Of a stretch of 64,000 nt of DNA, positions 58,104 through 64,000 are shown piece by piece. Under the pieces are notes generated by a model. The model searched no databases, was not told the DNA's origin, and saw nothing but the letters and a program-made list of their open reading frames with translations. Each line of letters begins with the position of its first letter. The stretch's first letter is position 1. The stretch lies in contig NZ_JAIWNC010000001.1 in assembly GCF_020216025.1 (NCBI RefSeq), positions 372,001 to 436,000 of the forward strand. Direction: 5' to 3'. The position numbers were made by a program, and so were the translations under genes. Source of the stretch: Jidongwangia harbinensis (GTDB lineage: Bacteria; Actinomycetota; Actinomycetes; Mycobacteriales; Micromonosporaceae).

Positions 58104-59966
58104 GTGAGCACCGACCTCCGCTTCCGCATTCTCGGCCCGGTCGAGGTCTGGCACGGTGACCGCCCGGTGCCGCTCGGCGCGGCGAAACAGCGCGCCCTGC
58201 TCGCATGTCTGCTGCTGCGCGGGGACGGTGCGGTGGTCCTGCCGGAGCTGTACGCGGCGCTGTGGGGGGAACGACTGCCGTCCTCGCCGCGGGCGGCCGT
58301 GCACAACTACGTCCGCCGGCTGCGCCAGTCGATCGGCTCCGCCACGATCGTCACGACACCGGGCGGGTACCGGCTGGTCACCGACCCGGGAAGCGTCGAC
58401 CTCCACCGCTTCCGCAGGCTGGTGTCCGAGGCCAGGCGGGACGCCCAGGCGGGCGACCTGCACAGCGAGTCGAATCGGCTGCGCGAGGCGCTGGCGCTGT
58501 GGCGCGGCAGGCCGCTGGCCGACGTCTCGTCGGACCTGCTCCAGCGGTACGAGGCACCCGCGTTGCTGGAGGAGCGGATCGCCGCCCTGGAACGGCGCAT
58601 CGCCGTCGACCTGGACCTGGGCGGGCACGCCGAGCTGGTCGGTGAGCTGCGCGCGCTCCTCGGCGAGTACCCGCTGCGGGAGAATTTCTGGGCGCAGCTG
58701 ATCCTCGCCCTGCACCGGCTCGGCCGGTCGGCCGAGGCGCTGGCCGCCTACCACCAGGCCCGCACGGTGCTGGCCGAGGAGACCGGGCTCGATCCGGGCG
58801 CGGAACTGCAGGCGCTGTACCGCGGGATCCTGCGCGGGGACTCGGTGCTCGCCGGGCACCCACCCGGCCGTCCGCCGGCGGCGCGCCCGCCGTCCCAGCT
58901 GCCTCCCGAGGTCACCGGTTTCGTCGGCCGCGGTGACCGGGTCGATGTCCTGGTCCGGTTCCTCGCACCCGAGGCGGTGCCGGCCGCCGTACCGGTCGTG
59001 GCGGTGTGCGGTCCGCCCGGGGTGGGCAAGACCGCGCTGGCCATTCACGTCGGGCACCGCCTGCGGCGCCGGTTCCCGGACGGACAGCTGTACGCGGACC
59101 TGCACGGCTACGCCGCCGAGACGCCGGTACGCCCGGCCGACCTGCTGCCCCGCTTCCTCCGCGGCCTCGGCGCGCCGGCCGGCTCCGTCCCGGAGGACGT
59201 GGAGGAACAGACCGCGCTCTACCGCTCGTTGCTGGCCGACCGGGCGGTGCTCGTGGTGCTGGACAACGCGCTCAGCCCCGACCAGGTCCGCCCGCTGCTG
59301 CCGGCCGAGCCCCGCTGCGCCGTGCTGCTCACCAGCCGGGACAACCTGCCGGGTCTGGTCGCCCTGCACGGCGCGCGCCGGGTACGGGTCGACGCGCTCT
59401 CCGCCGCGGCATCGCTCGACCTGCTGGCCGCCCTGGTCGGCCGTGACCGGGTGGCCCGCGAACTCGACGTCGCCACCGAGCTGGCGGGGCTGTGCGGCCA
59501 TCTGCCGATCGCGCTGCGGGCGGTCGGCGCGAACCTGGCCAACCGTCCGGACCTGTCCATCGCCGGGTACGTGGCCGAGGTACGCACCGGCAACCGGTTC
59601 GGTGCGCTGTCCGTGCACGGCGACGAACGCGCGGCCGTGGGCGCCACGTTCGGCTACTCGTACCGCGCCCTGAGCCCGCCGGCCCGGCGCGCGTTCCGCC
59701 ACCTGGGGCTGCTCCCGGCCGACGAGTTCACCGCCGACGAGGCGGGCACCCTGTTCGGCACCAGCGGGGTGGACACCACCGCGCTGCTCGGCGTGCTCAC
59801 CAACGCCAACCTCATCGAGTACGAGACCTCGGGCCGGTACCGGATCCACGGCCTGCTGCGGTGCTACGCCGGACAGCTCGCCGCCGTGTCCGAGCACCCG
59901 GAGGAGCAGGCGGCGGCTCGCGGCCGGCTGACCCACCGGGTCAGCGACCGAGCCCCACCCGGCTGA
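58104..59966 (+). CDS. SARP-family regulator, short form (no TPR domain)
   Basis: 620 residues from GTG 58104, GGAAGG upstream. Winged helix LRFRILGPVEVWHGDRPV and KQRALLACLLLRGDGAVV, activator domain to about 250 (EETGLDPGAELQALYRGILR), NB-ARC P-loop CGPPGVGKTALAI, LVVLDNALSPDQV, and a winged-helix end with YRIHGLLRCYAGQLA. It stops where the first regulator continues into TPRs. Targets unknown; neighbouring candidates are the LanC-like gene or the genes to its right. Confidence 0.88.
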   Translation: MSTDLRFRILGPVEVWHGDRPVPLGAAKQRALLACLLLRGDGAVVLPELYAALWGERLPSSPRAAVHNYVRRLRQSIGSATIVTTPGGYRLVTDPGSVDLHRFRRLVSEARRDAQAGDLHSESNRLREALALWRGRPLADVSSDLLQRYEAPALLEERIAALERRIAVDLDLGGHAELVGELRALLGEYPLRENFWAQLILALHRLGRSAEALAAYHQARTVLAEETGLDPGAELQALYRGILRGDSVLAGHPPGRPPAARPPSQLPPEVTGFVGRGDRVDVLVRFLAPEAVPAAVPVVAVCGPPGVGKTALAIHVGHRLRRRFPDGQLYADLHGYAAETPVRPADLLPRFLRGLGAPAGSVPEDVEEQTALYRSLLADRAVLVVLDNALSPDQVRPLLPAEPRCAVLLTSRDNLPGLVALHGARRVRVDALSAAASLDLLAALVGRDRVARELDVATELAGLCGHLPIALRAVGANLANRPDLSIAGYVAEVRTGNRFGALSVHGDERAAVGATFGYSYRALSPPARRAFRHLGLLPADEFTADEAGTLFGTSGVDTTALLGVLTNANLIEYETSGRYRIHGLLRCYAGQLAAVSEHPEEQAAARGRLTHRVSDRAPPG

Positions 59967-60719
59967 TCCCCGGCGGGCCGTGTCGCCCCACCGCCCGCTG
60001 CTCGCCCCGCCCATCGCCAACCGCCGATCATCGCCCGCCGCTCCACCGAAAGCCGTATTCGGGTTCGCGACATGGCGGATGGTTCCGCCGGAGGCGCCGG
60101 TATTCTCCGAGAAACGGAGTCTTCGGCCGATCTTCCCCGCCGCCGGCCGTCCGGGGATGCGGCCGCCAGGAAGGGCCGGTGATGCAACGGAGCGGCGTCG
60201 ACACCGAGGCGGAACCGGCCGGGCGCGGCGGCCCACTCCCCCGTGCCGACCCGCCCGCGCGGTACAGGTCCGGCGCCGCGGTGCCGGACGCTCACCGGGA
60301 GCACCACCATGGGTACGCCCCCGACCCGCGACGCCCCCCGGAAGGACTGGATGGACCCGCGATCCGCGCCCGGCACCGTCCGTCCCGGGCACGACCAGGG
60401 CCACGGCTGGGTGCTCGCGGCGGCCGTGGTCACCGCGGATCGCCTCCGCGCCGCTTCCCGCGCGGCGACGCCGGACGCCGGCCGCCACCGCCGCGGCCGT
60501 CGTGCTCGGTGCCGGTGCGGTCCTCGGCGCCGCCTCGTTCGGACTCTTCTATCTGCCGAGTGTGGTGCTGCTGGCCGTGGCAGCGGTCCGCGGTCGGCCG
60601 TCCCGGGCCGGATGAATTCTTCTACATTGGAGTGGTTGCGGCCGGAACGGTCGTGGGGCCACTATCAAATCCTCGAAGCAGCCTAGGTTCCCGGCTGCCG
60701 CGTTGGTTGACTGAGCCGC
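59967..60719. other. 753-bp low-information region with possible decayed membrane gene
   Basis: No complete gene. Between 60309 and 60615, one frame gives GHGWVLAAAVVTA after ATG 60309, and another gives TAAAVVLGAGAVLGAASFGL and FYLPSVVLLAVAAV before a stop at 60615, as if a two-helix membrane protein had been broken by a frameshift near 60450. The rest shows nothing I recognise. Confidence 0.3.
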
Positions 60720-61349
60720 ATGACCACGCTCGACATCGGCGCGTGCGAGCGCCCCCGGCACGTCGCGGAGCCCCCACCGGCCGTGCCCGGCTCGCGCCTG
60801 TGCCGGGGCTGCCGATCTGCTCTGGGAGCCGGCCTGACCGGCCTGCCGGGGCTGTACGAGGCGTGTGGGCACGCCCTGGTGCCGTTGCCCGGCGGCAGCG
60901 TGATCGGACGCGGGCGGACCGGCCGGACCGGCGCCCCGCCGCCGCTCAACGACGCCGCGGTCGAGACGCGGGACCGGATGCACGGCGTCCTGGCGTCGTG
61001 GGCCGGCATGGTCGTCGACGAGCGGGCCCTGACCCGGGCACCGGCGCGTGCCGTCCCGAGCCTGACCACGTTCCTGCGCCGGCACCTCGACTGGTTGGCT
61101 GCCCACCCGGCGGCCGGCGACTTCGCCGACGAGATCGACGGCCTGGTCGCGGCCGCGGAACGCGCGCTGAACGGCGACGGCCGGCAGCCGCCCCGGCTCG
61201 GTGCGTGCGTGGAACCGGGGTGCGACGCGACGCTGGCCCCGTTCGGCTCCGGCCCGGGCCGCCGGGTCGGCTGTGGCGCCGGCCATTCCTGGGCCGCCGG
61301 CCAGTGGCTTCTACTGAGCCGCCGGATGGCCGGCGCGACCCCGGCATGA
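60720..61349 (+). CDS. Cys-rich protein with two putative zinc-binding sites
   Basis: 209 residues. N-terminal CRGCRSAL with ACGHAL, and C-terminal CVEPGCDATL with VGCGAGHSW, form two Cys/His clusters like zinc ribbons around an all-helical middle. ATG 60720. The stop overlaps the next gene's ATG (ATGA), so the two make a two-gene operon. Similar Cys-rich/HTH pairs occur in actinobacteria and their phages; I know no function for them. Confidence 0.65.
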   Translation: MTTLDIGACERPRHVAEPPPAVPGSRLCRGCRSALGAGLTGLPGLYEACGHALVPLPGGSVIGRGRTGRTGAPPPLNDAAVETRDRMHGVLASWAGMVVDERALTRAPARAVPSLTTFLRRHLDWLAAHPAAGDFADEIDGLVAAAERALNGDGRQPPRLGACVEPGCDATLAPFGSGPGRRVGCGAGHSWAAGQWLLLSRRMAGATPA

Positions 61350-61729
61350 CACCCGACCGCCACGACCCGTCGGCCGGGAGCCACGGCACGGCCGCTGAGA
61401 GCCACGGCACGGCCGCTGAGAGCCACGGCACGGCCGCTGAGAGCCACGGCACGGCCGCTGAGAGCCAGGGCACGGCGGCCGGAAGCCACGGCGCGGCGGC
61501 CGGCCGGTCCGGTGCGCCGTCGGAACAGGTTCGGCGGCGCACCGTGCCCACCGAGTTGGCCGCCCTCGCGACCGGCGTCTCACCGGACACGGTCCGGCAA
61601 TGGGCGCGGCGCGGCAAGCTCACCCGCCACGGCACGCCCGGCCGCGCGGAGTACGACCTCGAAGAGTTGGCCGGCCTGATGGATCGCCGGACGCGCGGCG
61701 GGAGGCGCGACGCCTCGGCCGCATGCTGA
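61346..61729 (+). CDS. Helix-turn-helix DNA-binding protein with 7-residue N-terminal repeats
   Basis: 127 residues. The N-terminal half is a repeat of HGTAAES-like 7-mers; the C-terminal half is an excisionase/MerR-like helix-turn-helix (TVPTELAALATGVSPDTVRQ then WARRGKLTRHG and AEYDLEELAGLM). Coupled by ATGA to the Cys-rich gene. Probably binds DNA as a partner of that protein. The repeats look unfolded and may be a length-variable linker. Confidence 0.75.
   Translation: MTPDRHDPSAGSHGTAAESHGTAAESHGTAAESHGTAAESQGTAAGSHGAAAGRSGAPSEQVRRRTVPTELAALATGVSPDTVRQWARRGKLTRHGTPGRAEYDLEELAGLMDRRTRGGRRDASAAC
61378..61503 (+). repeat. 21-bp tandem repeat, six copies
   Basis: Units start at 61378, 61399, 61420, 61441, 61462 and 61483. 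The first four are identical (GAGCCACGGCACGGCCGCTGA has 21 bases; core GCCACGGCACGG); the last two differ at a few sites. The period is a multiple of three, so copy number changes keep the frame. Confidence 0.9.
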
Positions 61730-61886
61730 CGCGCCACACCGCCGGGCCGAACCGGTCCCGGGACGCCGATCGGAAGCAGATTCCGACGGTGGGACGGCCG
61801 TGTCGGTCCGCGGAATCCCTCGCGTGGTCGGAGTCCGGGTCGGCGAGGCCGTACGCCCGGGAGCCGACCACGACCCCGCCGTGAGG

Positions 61887-62249
61887 TCAGGACGACGTCA
61901 GGCAGAAGGGATGGCCGGCCGGATCCAGGAATACCCGCCACCGTCCGTCGCCGGGCTGATGGTCCGGTTTGGCCGCGCCGAGCGCCAGCACCAGTTCCTC
62001 CGTCGCATCGAGGTCGTCGGCGCGGAAGTCCAGGTGGAACTGTTGTGGCACGTCCTGACCCGGCCACTGCGGCGCCCGGTATCCGTCGACCCGCTGGAAT
62101 CCCAGAGCACGGCCGGAACCATCCGTCAGAGCGACGAACTCGTCCGTGCCGAAGAGCTCGCGCATCCCGGTCAGCTCCCGGTAGAAGCCCGCCAGCGTCT
62201 GCGGGTCGGCACAGTCCAGCGTCACCCCGCGCAGTTCAGCACCTGGCAC
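61887..62249 (-). CDS. VOC (glyoxalase/bleomycin-resistance) superfamily protein
   Basis: 120 residues, one VOC module pair: LRGVTLDCADPQTLAGFYRE at the start, FHLDFRADDLDATEELVLAL and WRVFLDPAGHPFCL at the end, with the metal-site pattern of this fold (His in FHLDF). This glyoxalase-like subtype is frequent in actinomycetes. ATG 62249. Function unknown. Confidence 0.88.
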   Translation of the reverse strand: MPGAELRGVTLDCADPQTLAGFYRELTGMRELFGTDEFVALTDGSGRALGFQRVDGYRAPQWPGQDVPQQFHLDFRADDLDATEELVLALGAAKPDHQPGDGRWRVFLDPAGHPFCLTSS

Positions 62250-62385
62250 TGTTCGCTCCTTCGGGCCCGCGCGTCGGTATCCGTAAGCGGTCGCCGCACG
62301 CGATCACCGGGTCACCGCCACACCGTACTCGCAAGCCCGGTCCGGAGGGCGGACGCGCGCGTACGGCGCGACATCGGAGAGGCGG

Positions 62386-63150
62386 TCACGACACGACGGC
62401 CGGCGGCAGCCGGTCCACGGTCGGCTGCTCGGTGACCGGCGGGCGGTTCAGCGCCCACGGCGACTGCCCCTCGGCCCGGATCTGCCGGTGCACCAGCACG
62501 ATGTACGCCACGTCGATCACGAACACCGTGGCGGCGAGCAGCATCAGCAGGTACCGGTCCGGGAACAGGAAGAGGAACAGGAAGCCGACCATCAGCGTGC
62601 CCAGGCACTTGCCGAGCGCGACGTACACCGACTGGCCGGCCGACGATCCGCGGGCGCGCAGCATCAGGATGAACGCGATGCTCAGGAACAGGTTGATCCC
62701 CAGGCCGGTGTAGATGCCGTAGAAGTCGCTGAGTTCCCAGGTGAGCACGACCAGGAAGACCGACGCGTAGGCGAGGATGCCGAGGACCAGCCATTGGGCG
62801 GTACGGCGGGACAGCCGCGGGAGATCCTTGTACCCGTACTTGAGCGCCTGGCCGAGGATGACGATGTCGAGCAGCAGCGCGCCGAAGTTCATCGGCCGTT
62901 GCTCGGGCAGTTGCTCGATGACCAGGGAGTGGGTGAACTCCCAGGCGAAGTTGATGCCGACCAGCGTCACCGGCACACCGACCCGCTTGTCCACGTGGCC
63001 ACGGTGGATGGCCAACGCGTAGGCGGGCAGCCAGAACACGCCGACCGCGAGCAGGAGCGTCCAGTACAGCCAGTCCGGCATGTCGGCCTTCGCCGAGAGC
63101 ACCGGTGCCGGGTCGGGCAGGTAGATGAGCGGGTCGGGTATCCAGGACAT
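62386..63150 (-). CDS. Membrane terpene-cyclase-like protein (Pyr4/PaxB type)
   Basis: 254 residues, about seven transmembrane helices. INFAWEFTHSLV carries a Glu and the late helix VFVIDVAYIVLVHRQ an Asp, the two acids I recall as catalytic in Pyr4-like integral membrane terpene cyclases; size and topology fit. TAGGAG before ATG 63150. Only 32 bp separate it from the ligase gene, so the two form an operon. If right, it would protonate and cyclise a prenyl chain on a small acceptor. Family call is by motif only. Confidence 0.6.
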   Translation of the reverse strand: MSWIPDPLIYLPDPAPVLSAKADMPDWLYWTLLLAVGVFWLPAYALAIHRGHVDKRVGVPVTLVGINFAWEFTHSLVIEQLPEQRPMNFGALLLDIVILGQALKYGYKDLPRLSRRTAQWLVLGILAYASVFLVVLTWELSDFYGIYTGLGINLFLSIAFILMLRARGSSAGQSVYVALGKCLGTLMVGFLFLFLFPDRYLLMLLAATVFVIDVAYIVLVHRQIRAEGQSPWALNRPPVTEQPTVDRLPPAVVS

Positions 63151-63182
63151 GGGCGTCTCCTACTCGTACTCGCCGGGCCGGG

Positions 63183-64000
63183 TCACGTCCACCGGCCGGT
63201 GCCGATCGCCTCGTTCGTTCCGAGCACCTGCTCGCGCAGGGCCAGCCGGCGGATCTTCCAGGTCGCGGTGCGGGGCATGTCCTCCCACGGCACGACGCGG
63301 GGGTCGGACAGGGGCGGCAGGTCGGCCACCGCCGCCCGCCAGCGGGCCGGGTCCAGGTGGTTGTCGCGCATCGCCAGGACCGGCACCGGCAGCCGGCCGG
63401 GCACGCCGAGGATCACCACCTCGGTCGCCGTCTCCAGGCGGTCCAGCAGGACGCTCTCCAGCTCGATGCAGCTGGCACCGGGGATCATGTCGACCTCCCG
63501 GTCCAGCAGCCGGTAACGGAACAGGCCGGCCCGCTGTCCGAGGTCGCCGGTGTTCCACCAGCGCCCGTCGATCTTCGCCCGGTGGCGGTCCTCCTCGCCG
63601 AGGTAGTCGAGGCAGCGGCCGGTGGTGGCGGCCATCAGCAGCCCGGGCCGCCGGCCGGTGCCGCGGCCGGTGCCCTGGTCCACCACCCGGACCCGGCACA
63701 GCAGCGGCCAGCCGACCTGGTTGGTGACGCCGAGCGGTTTGGTGCGGCGGCGCACCGAGCGCCGGGTGAACAGCGTGGAGCAGAGCGGGCCGGTCTCGGA
63801 CTGCCCCCAGCCGTGCGCCCACAGCGGCATCCGGCGGCGGGAGGTGCCGAGGAACGTGCGCACCGTGCGCGGGTGGATCGCGTCGAACGTGCTGATGTAC
63901 AAGCGGACGCCGGCGAACAGTTCCGGCTTCCGGTCGGCCAGTTCCTCCCAGCGCTGGAAGATGTTCGGGCAGGCCTCCAGCGTGGTCGGCCGGTGCCGGT
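63183..64000 (-). CDS. Acyl-adenylate ligase (AMP-binding), N-terminal part outside window
   Basis: The C-terminal 270 or so residues of an ANL-superfamily enzyme. HGWGQSETGPL is motif A5, WWNTGDLGQR is A7 (TGD), and TATWKIRRLALRE holds the late Lys (A10). The frame stays open to the right edge (HRPTTLEACPNIFQRWEEL before the first internal Met), so the gene starts beyond 64000. It is upstream of and co-transcribed with the terpene-cyclase-like gene, suggesting activation of the acid to be prenylated or transferred. Confidence 0.9.
   Translation of the reverse strand, partial: RHRPTTLEACPNIFQRWEELADRKPELFAGVRLYISTFDAIHPRTVRTFLGTSRRRMPLWAHGWGQSETGPLCSTLFTRRSVRRRTKPLGVTNQVGWPLLCRVRVVDQGTGRGTGRRPGLLMAATTGRCLDYLGEEDRHRAKIDGRWWNTGDLGQRAGLFRYRLLDREVDMIPGASCIELESVLLDRLETATEVVILGVPGRLPVPVLAMRDNHLDPARWRAAVADLPPLSDPRVVPWEDMPRTATWKIRRLALREQVLGTNEAIGTGRWT

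Noticed and set aside
60612..60686. 24-codon ORF overlapping the stop of the decayed membrane frame
   Set aside because: No ribosome-binding site and no recognisable peptide features.
61378..61503. Short regular repeats as a CRISPR array
   Set aside because: Units are contiguous with no spacers, the period is 21 bp, and they lie in frame inside a coding gene.
60720..61729. Cys-rich/HTH pair as part of a prophage
   Set aside because: No integrase, structural, lysis or packaging genes are near, and no att-like repeat was seen.

Overview
This window is about 64 kb of very GC-rich actinobacterial chromosome. Frequent GTG starts, 4-bp ATGA/GTGA coupling, two SARP-type regulators, a SAV2177-type methyltransferase, an ALF-repeat/HINT polymorphic toxin, a stand-alone LanC-like protein and an FtsE/FtsX pair fit a filamentous actinomycete. 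My guess from gene style is Micromonosporaceae (Actinoplanes or Catenuloplanes-like); no marker here fixes the genus. I see no insertion sequence, CRISPR array or rRNA.

Layout. 0-7.9 kb holds single genes: an S8 protease, small secreted proteins, an SDR, a secreted lipase behind a MerR-like promoter, a deletion scar joining remnants of an SDR and a LysR gene, a PlsC-type acyltransferase and an ankyrin protein. 7.98-8.9 kb is a dense minus-strand array of about ten tRNA and tRNA-like genes (Met-, Cys, Arg, Tyr-, Phe-like, Arg, Val-like, Pro-like, Pro, Trp). Several have abnormal arms. A 43-codon ORF with its own terminator lies just upstream of the array. 10-14.7 kb encodes a large ALF-repeat/coiled-coil/HINT toxin with a coupled immunity candidate. 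14.8-29 kb holds housekeeping and regulatory genes: a methyltransferase, a frameshifted kinase, a CPBP protease, a membrane hydrolase, ftsEX, a GntR/YtrA regulator with its operator, a decayed AraC gene, a BI-1 protein and a CHAD protein.

28.5-51 kb is the centre of interest. A translationally coupled minus-strand operon encodes MbtH, a P450, a DUF5829-like protein, NRPS (A-PCP-C-A-PCP), NRPS (C-A-PCP, with a luciferase-like monooxygenase inside a predicted glycine A domain), PKS (KS-AT-ACP-thioester reductase) and an MFS exporter. A SARP/NB-ARC/TPR regulator sits directly upstream. Three 11-bp direct repeats lie in the gap before mbtH and are probably its binding site. Directly beyond the exporter lie a PopR/ClgR-type regulator ending in LAA and a second-type clpP pair with a PopR-box-like palindrome. 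The predicted product is a reductively released short lipo- or keto-peptide built from three amino acids and one ketide. The neighbouring ClpP pair raises, but does not prove, a ClpP-related target or self-resistance role.

51-64 kb holds an AztD-like zinc metallochaperone gene behind a Zur box, a double-GNAT protein, an SDR, a hydrolase, a CCG-type LanC-like cyclase, an HTH-only LysR protein, a second shorter SARP, a zinc-ribbon/HTH pair with a 21-bp tandem repeat, a VOC protein, a membrane terpene-cyclase-like protein and a truncated acyl-adenylate ligase gene running off the right edge.

No alignment or fold program was run. Family names come from motifs read by eye, and tRNA folds were paired by hand.
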